A stretch of 64,000 nucleotides of DNA from Photobacterium leiognathi (GCF_030685535.1 NZ_CP131599.1:868001-932000); one strand, 5' to 3'; positions 45,634 through 55,118 are shown, counted from the first letter of the stretch. Notes: generated by a model not told the origin, from the sequence alone. Numbers and translations are program-made.

Positions 45634-46962
45634 ATGTCTGGCTCATTAACGCAACCTTTATCTTTACGCGACGATTCTATTTTTCGCTTATTCTGGCGTT
45701 ACACCCTTCCTACGATTGCAGCCATGCTGGTTACGGGCGTTTACGTGGCCGTTGATGGCATGTTCGTTGGTCACTTTATTGGTGAAGACGGTCTCGCTGC
45801 CATTATTCTTGGTTACCCAATTGGCTCTATTCTTTATGCGCTAGGTGCGTTAATTGGTATGGGAGCTTCTGCACTGGTATCAATTAAACTCGGCGAAAAT
45901 AAAACAGAGGAAGCCCGAAATATTGTCGGCAATGCGTTCAGTCTTTGTTTAATAGCTTCTGTGATCTTCTGTGGCTTAGGTATTAGCTTCGGTAAAGACA
46001 TTCTTCAGTGGGTTGGTGCTGAAGGTAAAATTCTGACCATGGCAACAGATTATCTGTTCTGGTATTTCAGCATGGGCTTCTTTGCCATTCTTTCAATGGC
46101 ATTTTCATCATTATTACGTAACGACGGACAACCCAACCGCGTTACCTATATTATGATTTTCGGTGGCGTACTGAATATCGTTCTAGATTGGTTACTGATT
46201 GTAGTTATACCTTGGGGTTTAACGGGAGCTGCTATTGCAACTATGCTTTCACAAGCTGCAACCAGTGTATTGTGTTTACAGCACTTCTTTAGTGACAAAT
46301 CATCACTGCGTATTCGCTGGGATAGCCTAAAGCTAAAACTTGATACCTGCCTACAGATCTTAAAACTCGGTACATCAAGCCTATTAATGTATATGTACCT
46401 TTCTGTGGTACTGATCCTGCACAACAAAGCTTTTTTAATGGTTGGTAAACCTATTCATGTCGCAGCTTACGGTATCGTCAGTTACACAGAAGCGTTTTTC
46501 TATTTGATCTTCGAAGGGATTGCATTAGGTACTCAACCAATCACTAGCTTTAATACCGTTGCTGGATTAAAAGATCGCGTAATCAAAGCCCGTAATCTTG
46601 CCTTTGCCGTCACTCTTGCCGTTGCAGCCATTGGTATTACTGTACTTTATAGCTTCCCTGATTATGTGGTGTACCTGTTTGCAGGAGACAATGCACTACT
46701 ACAGCCCGTCGCAACGAATGGCATGTTCCTCTACTTCTGGGGATTACCCTTTGAAGGCATGTTACTTGTAGGCGCGACTTACTTCCAATCGATCAACATG
46801 CCAAAAGAAGCCTCAATCTTAACTGGCGGCAAGCTGTTACTGATCTCAGTTTTTATCTTTGTTTTAGCCCATCTGTTTGGTGTAAACGGTGTTTGGGTAG
46901 CATTACCTATTTGTAGTTTGCTGCTGACGACATGGATGGTTTACAAAATCAAAAGAAGCTAA
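45634..46962 (+). CDS. MATE family multidrug efflux transporter
   Basis: Inner-membrane Na+- or H+-coupled drug/metabolite exporter of 442 residues with twelve predicted helices. Two-fold MATE architecture: FWRYTLPTIAAMLVTGVYVA with VDGMFVGHFIGEDGLAAI at the start of the first half, and GTSSLLMYMYLSVVLILHNK with YGIVSYTEAFFYLIFEGIAL in the second. RNDGQPNRVTYIMI is a typical loop. Substrate not predictable. It stands alone; no local regulator is adjacent. Confidence 0.92.
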   Translation: MSGSLTQPLSLRDDSIFRLFWRYTLPTIAAMLVTGVYVAVDGMFVGHFIGEDGLAAIILGYPIGSILYALGALIGMGASALVSIKLGENKTEEARNIVGNAFSLCLIASVIFCGLGISFGKDILQWVGAEGKILTMATDYLFWYFSMGFFAILSMAFSSLLRNDGQPNRVTYIMIFGGVLNIVLDWLLIVVIPWGLTGAAIATMLSQAATSVLCLQHFFSDKSSLRIRWDSLKLKLDTCLQILKLGTSSLLMYMYLSVVLILHNKAFLMVGKPIHVAAYGIVSYTEAFFYLIFEGIALGTQPITSFNTVAGLKDRVIKARNLAFAVTLAVAAIGITVLYSFPDYVVYLFAGDNALLQPVATNGMFLYFWGLPFEGMLLVGATYFQSINMPKEASILTGGKLLLISVFIFVLAHLFGVNGVWVALPICSLLLTTWMVYKIKRS

Positions 46963-47247
46963 TAGCTCTTTAAAAATAGGTAATGATTGTTAAGTCATCA
47001 CTACCCATTAATTTAAACATCATTCAATAATCTAAAACACTATTTTTTCATCTTTATAATTAAGGAACACATCTAAATAAATGTAAAAAAACAAACCCAA
47101 CTAATTGTTTAATAATGATTTATATTTAATCCGCGTTTATCTTTGCTATTCCCTTAGCTTTTCTCGTTTCTCCGCTTATTGTGATGACCAACGAAGAGTG
47201 ACAAGCACTCATGTTATGAAATTTTTCATCATAAATAGGACTAAAAC

Positions 47248-47826
47248 ATGAAAAAAGTAATCACGCCATTAGCAGCATTAATCGTTTCTTCTTTCGCTAT
47301 GACTTCAGCACACGCAGCTGTTAAACAAGACTACTTTGTAGGTGGCGATCTTGGTCTTCGTCTTTCAGGCGGCATGATGTTAAAAAATACCATTACGGAT
47401 CATGAATCTGACAATGATTTAGACAATAGTGCGATTTACGGTATTCATGGTGGTGTAACACTTAATGATCATCACCGTATAACATTAGGTTACACTCACG
47501 AAGAACTCTCTTTAAAGGACGATAGTGAATCAACAGGTTTAGATACAGTAAAAGCTAAATATGATTACGTGTTCAACTTAACAAATAATATTAACTTAAC
47601 CGCTGGCGCTAACCTAGGCTATGAAATGGTTGAAGACAACAGCAATCTTGATGGTATGGTTTACGGTATTCAAACCGGGGTTGAGTACAACCTAAATCAT
47701 TGGTCATTTGGTGGAGAATTAGGTTACACGCTACACAATGCTGAAGATGACAGTACTATGGTCATCTTTAAAGCAAGCCTTCAAGATGAAGCTACATTAA
47801 TGACAAATGTAACGTACCATTTCTAA
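47248..47826 (+). CDS. Outer-membrane beta-barrel protein
   Basis: A 192-residue secreted protein with a clear signal peptide (LAALIVSSFAMTSAHA, cleavage about residue 24). Alternating hydrophobic strands (AIYGIHGGVTLNDHHRITLG, YDYVFNLTNNINLTAGANLG, WSFGGELGYTL) and a terminal aromatic residue (VTYHF) are features of small eight-stranded OMP barrels. Loops are acidic (HESDNDLDN, DDSESTG, VEDNSN). The exact family and function are unknown. It is convergent with the ToxR-like regulator pair, which makes it a candidate target (inference only). Confidence 0.83.
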   Translation: MKKVITPLAALIVSSFAMTSAHAAVKQDYFVGGDLGLRLSGGMMLKNTITDHESDNDLDNSAIYGIHGGVTLNDHHRITLGYTHEELSLKDDSESTGLDTVKAKYDYVFNLTNNINLTAGANLGYEMVEDNSNLDGMVYGIQTGVEYNLNHWSFGGELGYTLHNAEDDSTMVIFKASLQDEATLMTNVTYHF

Positions 47827-47840
47827 CTCACCCAATTACA

Positions 47841-47878
47841 AAAACGGCGTTATGTGAATACATATCGCCGTTAGTTAT
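47841..47878. terminator. Terminator between convergent genes
   Basis: AACGGCG pairs with CGCCGTT, and further inner pairing TATGT/ACATA extends the stem. It lies between the outer-membrane protein gene and the ToxS/VtrC-like gene. Confidence 0.65.
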
Positions 47879-47881
47879 TAT

Positions 47882-48355
47882 CTATTCGTTTAGCCCTTTC
47901 TTCATGTATAACTGCACGTAATCGTTATCATTAACATGAATAATAACTATCTTTGAATCGTTATATATCATCTTGAAATTTCGATATTTCCCTTGCTGAG
48001 AAGTAAAAAGGAAATGAGTATAAGGCGATGATTTAGCAGCATTATTAACTTTTACTTGCTGCAGTAATACCAGATTAGATTTCACTCGATAACTACCATC
48101 AAAAAAACTATAAAACTGTCCTTTTTCTCTAAAGATTGCAGTATCACTGATATCATCACCATCAACAAAAACTTCTGCTGTATATGTATTGCGCTTAAAA
48201 TTAACTTTTGTATAAATACGCCAATCACCATGCTGGTCAGTAAATTCGCGAAGCTCTGAAACAAACTTTGTATGATTCACAAACTGATCATGGCTGAACC
48301 AAAGTGAATAACCAAATAAACATAAACAAGAAATAAAGAATAAAATGGCTCTCAT
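47882..48355 (-). CDS. Membrane-anchored periplasmic protein, candidate ToxS/VtrC-like partner
   Basis: A 157-residue protein with one N-terminal transmembrane helix (ILFFISCLCLFGYSLWF, about 4-20) and a periplasmic beta-rich domain. Its start overlaps the stop region of the upstream ToxR-like regulator gene, so the two are translationally coupled. Size, topology and gene order match the second component of ToxR/ToxS- or VtrA/VtrC-type pairs, where the small partner folds with the regulator's periplasmic domain to sense a ligand. Sequence similarity to those proteins is not evident by eye, as expected for a fast-evolving partner; the assignment rests on context. Confidence 0.6.
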   Translation of the reverse strand: MRAILFFISCLCLFGYSLWFSHDQFVNHTKFVSELREFTDQHGDWRIYTKVNFKRNTYTAEVFVDGDDISDTAIFREKGQFYSFFDGSYRVKSNLVLLQQVKVNNAAKSSPYTHFLFTSQQGKYRNFKMIYNDSKIVIIHVNDNDYVQLYMKKGLNE

Positions 48356-49137
48356 TACTTATCACCTTTAGGCAAATTACTACCTAACTTTTCTATCAGG
48401 TTCTTCTCATCAAGAATGAGGCTCACCCCTTGAGATTTTGCAGGATTAAAATAAGAAATATTAAAATGGCCTGAAATTTTATCGACAAAGAAAAGGCAGT
48501 CACATTTTTGCTGTGATAATAGATAGCTTATTTCTTGAGGTAACTCCATGCTTTTAGGTGTGATCACCGTATGAGTAAAACCATTACTGCTCAATTCTAT
48601 TAAGTGATAGCTATCATCAATATAGCGCTCGTTATCAGAGGGAAGAAAACGTAAAAAATTAAATAAAGACCCACCAATCAAAAGTGCTGATAGCACAAAT
48701 AAAATTTTATTGCGTAAAGACATTGCCGACGGTTGTTCACTCGTCGACTCAGTAGCTTGAATAAGGCTATCTTCAGTTGCTAAATACTCCTCTAGATCAG
48801 TTAAATTATCCATTTCTGCTATAGGAGTAACGTCGTTAGAAACCAGCTTATAACCAACTCTTGGGATAGTTATAATTAATTCTTCATCTTCCAAAAAAAA
48901 CGCTAAAGCTTTCCTTAACTTAGCAATAGATTTGGTTAAAGATGAGTCTGTTACTACAGTATGTTGCCAAGCAAATTCTTTTAACGTTTCCTTTAACACT
49001 ATCTCATTAACTTCGTTTAAGAGTAACTCTAGTAACTTAGTTTCAGTAAAACTTAATACCTGTTGCTTATTCCCTTGGCTTAAAGTGCCTCGTTTGCAAC
49101 AAAAGTTTATATTTTTAATTTTAAAATCATTCCGCAT
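48355..49137 (-). CDS. ToxR-like membrane-bound wHTH transcription factor
   Basis: A 260-residue one-component regulator spanning the inner membrane. Residues 1-100 are an OmpR/PhoB-type winged helix: LSFTETKLLELLLNEVNEIV, then VVTDSSLTKSIAKLRKAL and IITIPRVGYKLV. An acidic linker follows, then one transmembrane helix (NKILFVLSALLIGGSLFNFL, about 143-162) and a periplasmic domain of about 95 residues with a CDC pair. There is no receiver domain. It is the same layout as ToxR, TcpP, CadC and VtrA. The overlapping small downstream gene suggests a co-component sensor unit. Signal and targets unknown; the convergent outer-membrane protein gene is a candidate. Confidence 0.85.
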   Translation of the reverse strand: MRNDFKIKNINFCCKRGTLSQGNKQQVLSFTETKLLELLLNEVNEIVLKETLKEFAWQHTVVTDSSLTKSIAKLRKALAFFLEDEELIITIPRVGYKLVSNDVTPIAEMDNLTDLEEYLATEDSLIQATESTSEQPSAMSLRNKILFVLSALLIGGSLFNFLRFLPSDNERYIDDSYHLIELSSNGFTHTVITPKSMELPQEISYLLSQQKCDCLFFVDKISGHFNISYFNPAKSQGVSLILDEKNLIEKLGSNLPKGDK

Positions 49138-49231
49138 TTCAAAATGCTCACAGCTCTACCACATATGATTATTCCTATCATCAAGATAACAAAATAAAAA
49201 TAATCACAACAATCGACCATCAAATTATAAC

Positions 49232-49264
49232 AAAAAAGCCCATGGCTATACCTAACCATGGGCT
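49232..49264 (-). terminator. Terminator of the second POT gene
   Basis: AGCCCATGG and CCATGGGCT form a perfect stem; the minus-strand tail is TTTTTTG. Confidence 0.88.
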
Positions 49265-49287
49265 AAACAAAAATGATTTATTTAGAA

Positions 49288-50682
49288 TTAATTCGCTTCT
49301 GCAAGTTGTGCTTCTGCTTCTTTCATTTCAGTTGTTGACTGACCTTCAGCACCGTGCATCCAATCAATAAGTTTACCTGAGAACAAGATAAGAATGAGGC
49401 CAGAAACCGTTGCTGCTGAAGCAATACCACCGAAGATAGCTAGTGCGCCTGCATCACCAATGTGAGAACCGATAATACCTGCTAGGTAGTTTGCTAATGC
49501 GTTAAACGAGAACCACACACCCATTAGTAATGAACATAAACGTAGCGGTGCAAGTTTTGTCACCATAGATAAACCAATCGGTGATAAACACAGCTCGCCT
49601 AACGTATGGAAGAAATATGCACCTACAAGCCATAGCATTGATGTTTTCACTGTTAAGTCACCGCCTTGCTCCATTGCAGCGCCTACCATGAATAGGAAAC
49701 CAATCGCTAAGAAGAACAATGCTAATGCAAACTTAATTGGTGAGCTTGGCTCTTTAGGACCCATTTTCACCCATAGTGCAGCGATAACAGGCGCTAGTGT
49801 AATAATGAAGAACGGGTTAAGTGATTGGAACCACTCAGTTGGTACTGTAAAGCTACCAATAACACGGTCAGTATATTGCTGAGTGTAGATATTCATTAAA
49901 CCACCAGCTTGCTCAAAACCAGCCCAGAACACAACAACAAATAGACCCATGATCATGATCACTTTTAGGCGATCACGCTCAACTTTAGTTAATGGCTCTT
50001 TCTTACCTGATTTGTTTTTCGCAGCGTCACGTTTTGCTGCAGGCTCAATACCAATGCGACCAAGTAAACGACGAGCAAATAGCATTTGCAGTGTTAGACC
50101 AATACAGATACCAATACCTGCTGTCGCAAAACCTGCTTTATAGCCCCAAATTGAAACTGCCGTACCTGCGATAATACCCGCAAGTAGCGAACCTAAGTTG
50201 ATACCCATATAGAAGATAGTAAATGCACCATCACGACGGTTATCACCCTCTTCATATAAGTCACCAACCATGGTTGAGATATTGGCTTTAAACAGACCAT
50301 TACCAACAATCATTAAAGTCAGGCCAGCATAGAAAACATGCAGTGCAGAATCACCAACAACGGAGTTAGGCAATGCCAAAACAAACTGAGCGGCTGCCAT
50401 TGCTACACCACCGATCATCACACATCGGCGCTGACCTAAAAAGTTATCGGCAATCCAACCACCAATCAAAGGCGTTAAGTAAACAAGACCCGTGTATGTT
50501 GCGTATAGACCCAAGGCATCTTTCGTTGTCCAGCCAAAACCACCATTCATGGTTTTCTCTGTAAGGTAAAGAACGAGGATTGCACGCATGCCGTAAAAAC
50601 AGAAGCGTTCCCACAATTCAGTACCAAAAAGTAGGAACAACCCTTTTGGGTGTCCTAATAGAGTGCCTTGCTCTTTGCTCAT
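49288..50682 (-). CDS. POT family proton-coupled peptide transporter
   Basis: Second di-/tripeptide symporter in the window, about 464 residues. GTELWERFCFYGMRAILVLY carries the ExxERF motif, GGWIADNFLGQRRCVMIGG the POT signature, GNGLFKANISTMVGDLY and RRDGAFTIFYMGINLGS the conserved helices, and GELCLSPIGLSMVTKLAP the C-terminal half. It differs from DtpA (8340) throughout and belongs to another POT subgroup. The ATG at 50682 has AAGGA seven bases upstream; an extension to 50703 has none. Transcribed alone leftward with its own terminator. Confidence 0.9.
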   Translation of the reverse strand: MSKEQGTLLGHPKGLFLLFGTELWERFCFYGMRAILVLYLTEKTMNGGFGWTTKDALGLYATYTGLVYLTPLIGGWIADNFLGQRRCVMIGGVAMAAAQFVLALPNSVVGDSALHVFYAGLTLMIVGNGLFKANISTMVGDLYEEGDNRRDGAFTIFYMGINLGSLLAGIIAGTAVSIWGYKAGFATAGIGICIGLTLQMLFARRLLGRIGIEPAAKRDAAKNKSGKKEPLTKVERDRLKVIMIMGLFVVVFWAGFEQAGGLMNIYTQQYTDRVIGSFTVPTEWFQSLNPFFIITLAPVIAALWVKMGPKEPSSPIKFALALFFLAIGFLFMVGAAMEQGGDLTVKTSMLWLVGAYFFHTLGELCLSPIGLSMVTKLAPLRLCSLLMGVWFSFNALANYLAGIIGSHIGDAGALAIFGGIASAATVSGLILILFSGKLIDWMHGAEGQSTTEMKEAEAQLAEAN

Positions 50683-51093
50683 AACTATTCCTTTCAATCT
50701 CAATTTTATTCAATAAATGAATACCAGAAACGTTATAAAGCATAGTGAGTTATCATTCAACAAAGGATAATATCGCTACATTGTATAATTTATGTAACCA
50801 CATGTTATAAAAGCAATTAATTAAAACACCCAAAAAACTATGAAACATTGTGTTACATTTACCTTTCAGACTATAAGACTAAACAAATGCTTAACAAGTA
50901 AAATATAAAACCACAAAACAAACACGATACAGTTATTAAATCTAAATTTTAGATTAATTTTTAATCTTAACAACAAAATGCATCATGCATAGCAAAAAAT
51001 CACTATTAAAAAGTTAAATACGAATTATTCCACTAAGATGCAAATAGATATACTGACAATGCTCTGACAGTCAATACTCTATGCTAAAAAACA
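50683..51093. other. Intergenic region with a small inverted repeat
   Basis: A 411-base AT-rich gap between etfA and the POT gene, both transcribed leftward. It should carry the POT promoter. AATCTAAA (50939-50946) and TTTAGATT (50948-50955) form an 8-bp inverted repeat without a T-run on the minus strand. No gene or convincing terminator for etfA seen. Confidence 0.5.
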
Positions 51094-52050
51094 TTATTCA
51101 TATTTATGAATAAAATCAGGGATCAGTTCAAATAGATCTCCCACTAATCCATAATCCGCATAACTGAAAATTGTAGCTTCAGGATCTTTATTAATAGCCA
51201 CAATGACTTTGGCATCTTTTATACCTGCAATGTGTTGAATCGCCCCTGAAATGCCCACAGCTATGTACAGATCGGGGGAAATTATCTTACCCGTCTGCCC
51301 TACTTGGTGATCATTTGAAATATAGTCAGCATCTACAGCGGCTCGTGATGCCCCCACTGCACCACCTAACACATCGGCTAGTTGTTCGATCAATACAAAG
51401 CCTTCTTTACTTGCGACACCTCTGCCACCAGCAACCACGACATTGGCATTAGCTAACTCTGGACGTTCACTTTTAGATACTTGTAACTCAACAAAGCGTG
51501 TCGATGTACTTTCAAAAGCCTTATCAAGATGAACAATCTCAGCACGACTATCACTACTATTACAGGCATCAAAACTTGCGGCACGAATGGTTGAGACGAT
51601 ATAAGAATCACTTGAACTCACTTCCGCAATCGCATTGCCTGCATAAATAGGTCGAGCCACAGAATGTAGAGACGTAAATCCCATCACATCTGACAGTTGT
51701 TCAACATTCAGTTTTGCTGCAATACGAGGGAGCAGATCTTTACCTTGAGTGCTTGAGCTTATAAATAGATGAGTATATTGAGGGGCGATGTCGACAACCA
51801 ACTTTGCAATATTTTCAGCAAGCAAATATTGATAACATTCATCATCTACAACCAATACTTGCTCTACACCCTCTAAATACGAAGCTTGCTCTGCCGCATT
51901 CGCACAATCACAGCCAACCACCAGCACAGATATAGTGACGTTGTCACTGTATTGTTTTAATGAATGAGCCGCTGTTATTGCTTTACGTGTAGCGATAGAT
52001 AGATTCACCTGATCATGTTCAGCAATGATCAATACTTTAGCACTGTCCAT
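51094..52050 (-). CDS. etfA: Electron transfer flavoprotein subunit alpha
   Basis: FAD-binding subunit of the soluble electron-transfer flavoprotein that takes electrons from acyl-CoA dehydrogenases. 318 residues. The N-terminal domain (VLIIAEHDQVNLS) is shared with EtfB; the C-terminal FAD domain has VVVAGGRGVASKEGF, GAVGASRAAVDADY and the signature VGQTGKIISPDLYIAVGISG, ending AINKDPEATIFSYADYGLVG. The ATG overlaps the etfB stop codon (TAATG), so the subunits are translationally coupled. Confidence 0.94.
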   Translation of the reverse strand: MDSAKVLIIAEHDQVNLSIATRKAITAAHSLKQYSDNVTISVLVVGCDCANAAEQASYLEGVEQVLVVDDECYQYLLAENIAKLVVDIAPQYTHLFISSSTQGKDLLPRIAAKLNVEQLSDVMGFTSLHSVARPIYAGNAIAEVSSSDSYIVSTIRAASFDACNSSDSRAEIVHLDKAFESTSTRFVELQVSKSERPELANANVVVAGGRGVASKEGFVLIEQLADVLGGAVGASRAAVDADYISNDHQVGQTGKIISPDLYIAVGISGAIQHIAGIKDAKVIVAINKDPEATIFSYADYGLVGDLFELIPDFIHKYE

Positions 52051-52898
52051 TAGATCACCTTCGCTTCCTGAGTAAGTTTATCAATCAACTCATCAATGCT
52101 TTCCACCATCACACCTGCACTGCGCTGTTGAGGTTTACTATATTTAATAATGGTTTGAGAAGATGGTTTAGCTAATGACGCTAAATTGGGATATTGCGAG
52201 ATGTTGTCATCAATGAAAGTAGCTAAAGAAAAGCAAATAAGCGGCTTGGATTTCGCCTTCATGATATTTGGCAAAGACGCAAAACGCGGTGTGTTTAGTC
52301 GAAGATCACAGCTAACCACACAAGGTAAATTGACCGATAAGGTTTCAAGCCCTGTATCCACTTCTCTTGTGACTAATAACGCAGGATTACCACGATTTGG
52401 ATCCGGCGTTATCTCTGAAGCAAATGTGGCTTGAGGCCAATCTAATAAACCAGCCAACATTTGTGGCGTTTGATTATTATCACCATCAATAGATTGTTTT
52501 CCCATCAACACCAAATCGCAGTCTTGTTGTTGTGCCAATACAGCTAACACATTCGCAACTTTTAATGGTGTAAATAGGCTAACACTGGAAGTTGTAGCAT
52601 TATCTAATGGAAAATCAGCAGTATTAATATGAATAGCACGATCACCGCCTAATGCTAATGCAGTTCTTAATGATTCATTAGAACTGTCATCGCCAATACT
52701 TACTACAATGATTTCTTGTGCTAAGCCTTGCTCTTTCATTTGTACCGCTTGTTCAAGAGCAATAGCACAAAACGGATTAATGGTCATTTTCACATTGTGA
52801 TCATCAATACCACTGTGATCGTCTTTGACACGAATAGCCACATACGGGTCTATTACTCGCTTAATCGCAACAAGAATTTTCAAACTAGACTCTGCCAT
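52050..52898 (-). CDS. etfB: Electron transfer flavoprotein subunit beta
   Basis: AMP-binding subunit partner of EtfA. About 282 residues. Seen: LKILVAIKRVIDPYVAIRVK, NPFCAIALEQAVQMKEQG, DLVLMGKQSIDGDNNQTPQM, and LLDWPQATFASEI, with LPCVVSCDLRLNTPRFASLP at the signature loop. The ATG at 52898 is preferred: AGAGGTG lies six bases upstream, whereas the start three codons earlier lacks a site. First gene of the etfBA operon, divergent from the ETF-QO gene across about 130 bp. Confidence 0.93.
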   Translation of the reverse strand: MAESSLKILVAIKRVIDPYVAIRVKDDHSGIDDHNVKMTINPFCAIALEQAVQMKEQGLAQEIIVVSIGDDSSNESLRTALALGGDRAIHINTADFPLDNATTSSVSLFTPLKVANVLAVLAQQQDCDLVLMGKQSIDGDNNQTPQMLAGLLDWPQATFASEITPDPNRGNPALLVTREVDTGLETLSVNLPCVVSCDLRLNTPRFASLPNIMKAKSKPLICFSLATFIDDNISQYPNLASLAKPSSQTIIKYSKPQQRSAGVMVESIDELIDKLTQEAKVI

Positions 52899-52975
52899 AT
52901 CGCACACCTCTTATAAGAAGTCGTTGATTTAACGGCTAATACTGGAATGTGTTACTTTCTTTGAGCCTAGTTGAA

Positions 52976-52991
52976 TTTACGTTTACGTCAA
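52976..52991. promoter_or_regulatory. Candidate LiuR/MerR-type operator in the etf divergent promoter
   Basis: TTTACGTTTACGTCAA is an imperfect 7-2-7 palindrome containing two ACGT boxes, nested in a GTTGA/TCAAC inverted repeat at 52970-52992. From memory it resembles the operator of LiuR, the MerR-family regulator of branched-chain amino acid catabolism in gammaproteobacteria. It lies between etfB and the ETF-QO gene, where both could be controlled. A FadR- or PsrA-type factor is the alternative. Confidence 0.45.
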
Positions 52992-53029
52992 CTGGACTAT
53001 AGTTAAATGAAACAGTAAAGGAGCACGCA

Positions 53030-54736
53030 ATGGCAGAAGAAAACAGTACGCTAGAAAGTATCTCTTTTGATGTTTTGATTGTCGGGGCAGGTCCGGCGGG
53101 GTTATCAAGTGCAATTCAATTAGCGCAACTAGCCAAAGACCATCAACGCCCACTCTCCATTGCTGTAATAGAAAAAAGTGCTGACATTGGCGGGCATATC
53201 TTATCGGGGGCACTGTTTGATCCCCACGCATTAAACGAACTTATTCCCGACTGGCAACAAACCGATTGTCCCGTTATCACCAAAACAAAACAAGACGATT
53301 TCTACTGGCTTACTAATGATCACGCATCAATTACTATTCCTGCCCTTTTTCGCCCGAAAAACGCCGACAATAAAAACAGTTACGTGATCAGTTTAAGTGA
53401 ATTATGCCGCTGGCTAGCAAAACAAGCAGAACAACTTGGTGTGGAAATTTATCCTGGATTCAGTGCAGAGAAAGTATTATTCGAGCATCAAAGAAGTGAC
53501 ATTGTCACTGAAGATAATGCAGATCTGCCCATCTATATGAGTAGTGTGAAAGGCATCATTACCAAAGCCATGGGAATAGATAAGCAAGGCGAACCTAAAT
53601 CGACCTATCAACCTAGCATGATGATTAATGCACGCTATACCATTTTTGCCGAAGGTAGCCGAGGTCACTTGGGTAAATCACTGATCAAAAAACTGAAATT
53701 AGATAAACATAGCCAGCCACAACACTATGCGCTAGGCATTAAAGAAGTGTGGCAAGTACCTAAACATCATAAAGCTGGGCATGTCATTCACACTCTAGGT
53801 TGGCCTTTGAGTGAATCGCAGACCACTGGCGGCGCTTTTATGTATCACATGGATGATGAACATATCGCAGTTGGCTTGATCACCGACTTAAACTATCGCA
53901 CCCCCTATTTAAGCCCATTTGATGAGTTTCAACGTTTAAAGCATCACCCTGTTTTTGCCACGGCACTTAAAGACGGCAAACGGATTGAATACGGTGCAAG
54001 AGCGATTACCAAAGGTGGTTTAGCCTCCCTACCTAAACAATCATTCCAAGGCGGTGTACTTATTGGTTGTGATGCTGGCACATTGAATATGAACAAATTG
54101 AAAGGTTGCCATACCGCTATGAAATCCGGGATGTTAGCAGCAAGAGCGATATACAGTGAATTGATGAAAGATCACAGCCATACCGAACCTTGCTACCAAG
54201 CCTTATTTGAAAGTAGTTGGCTATATGAAGAATTACATCAAGCCAGAAACACCTGCGCTAACATTCAGAAATTCGGACAACTTACAGGTGCTTTTGCAAC
54301 GTTAATCGAGCAGAACCTCTTTAACGGTAACGCCAAATGGCAACTTAATCACAGCAAAGCCGATCACCAATGTTTACTACCTATTTCCGAAGCCACACCT
54401 ATTCACTACCCCAAACCTGATAACCAATTAAGTTTTGATAAAACATCGTCGCTGTATCTTGCCTCGATTAATCACCCAGACGATCAACCCTGCCACCTTG
54501 TATTGCATGATGCTTTAATTCCAATACAGCAACACCTCACCAAGTTTGATGAACCCAGCCAACGCTACTGCCCAGCAGGTGTTTATGAAGTTATAGAAGA
54601 AAATAACCAAGTACGATTTCAAATTAATGCAGGGAACTGTCTACAGTGCAAAGCCTGCGATATAAAAGATCCATCACAGAACATTTCATGGACACCACCC
54701 GAGAGTGGATCAGGGCCTAATTATAGAAAAATGTAA
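53030..54736 (+). CDS. Electron transfer flavoprotein-ubiquinone oxidoreductase
   Basis: Membrane-associated FAD/[4Fe-4S] enzyme passing electrons from ETF to ubiquinone. 568 residues. FAD site VLIVGAGPAGLSSAIQLAQL at the N-terminus; NADP-independent GG motif DIGGHILSGALFDPHALNEL; middle conserved block GGFMYHM-type (TTGGAFMYHMDDEHIAVGLI) and GALFDP. The C-terminal cluster cysteines are in RYCPAGVYE and NCLQCKACDIKDPSQNISW, ending with the family's WTPPESGSGPNY. Divergent from etfBA, giving a full ETF module. No acyl-CoA dehydrogenase gene is adjacent. Confidence 0.95.
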   Translation: MAEENSTLESISFDVLIVGAGPAGLSSAIQLAQLAKDHQRPLSIAVIEKSADIGGHILSGALFDPHALNELIPDWQQTDCPVITKTKQDDFYWLTNDHASITIPALFRPKNADNKNSYVISLSELCRWLAKQAEQLGVEIYPGFSAEKVLFEHQRSDIVTEDNADLPIYMSSVKGIITKAMGIDKQGEPKSTYQPSMMINARYTIFAEGSRGHLGKSLIKKLKLDKHSQPQHYALGIKEVWQVPKHHKAGHVIHTLGWPLSESQTTGGAFMYHMDDEHIAVGLITDLNYRTPYLSPFDEFQRLKHHPVFATALKDGKRIEYGARAITKGGLASLPKQSFQGGVLIGCDAGTLNMNKLKGCHTAMKSGMLAARAIYSELMKDHSHTEPCYQALFESSWLYEELHQARNTCANIQKFGQLTGAFATLIEQNLFNGNAKWQLNHSKADHQCLLPISEATPIHYPKPDNQLSFDKTSSLYLASINHPDDQPCHLVLHDALIPIQQHLTKFDEPSQRYCPAGVYEVIEENNQVRFQINAGNCLQCKACDIKDPSQNISWTPPESGSGPNYRKM

Positions 54737-55118
54737 TAAGTCCAAACTTTTTTTGAATGTAAAATCCCTCAGACAACAAAATGCTTCTAATGCCACACTG
54801 ACAAGTAAAAACAAATAACATACTGTTTTTAAAAAATAAAGTAATTATCCTTTCAGCTTAACCATAATCGACATGCACAAAATGCATTTAAAAAATGAAA
54901 AGCATTCATTTTACTCATACACTTATAAATCATAGTATTTGCCTCAAGCCAAGAAGCAGCAAAGACAGCGAAATAACGCCTGTTAATAATCAAAAAAAGC
55001 TTCAAAAGCAGTGAATTAAAATCAGCCGATCGTGCTCAACACACATCAGATTTTAAGTTTATGGTGAGTCCATCTCATCATGACGCATTCGCATATATCA
55101 CCTATTGAGGTAAACATT
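54737..55118. other. Upstream region of pflB
   Basis: A 382-base gene-free region that must hold the pflB promoter. It is AT-rich. A candidate FNR half-conserved palindrome is listed at 54980. No focA is present, unlike the usual focA-pflB arrangement. AAAATGCATTT (about 54879-54889) and AAATGAAAAGCATTCATTT-like symmetry are visible but without known meaning. Confidence 0.5.
54980..54993. promoter_or_regulatory. Candidate FNR site upstream of pflB
   Basis: CTGTTAATAATCAA matches the FNR consensus TTGAT-N4-ATCAA at 8 of 10 defined positions, with a complete ATCAA right half. pflB is FNR- and ArcA-activated in enterics, which supports the guess. It lies about 125 bp before the start codon. Confidence 0.35.
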
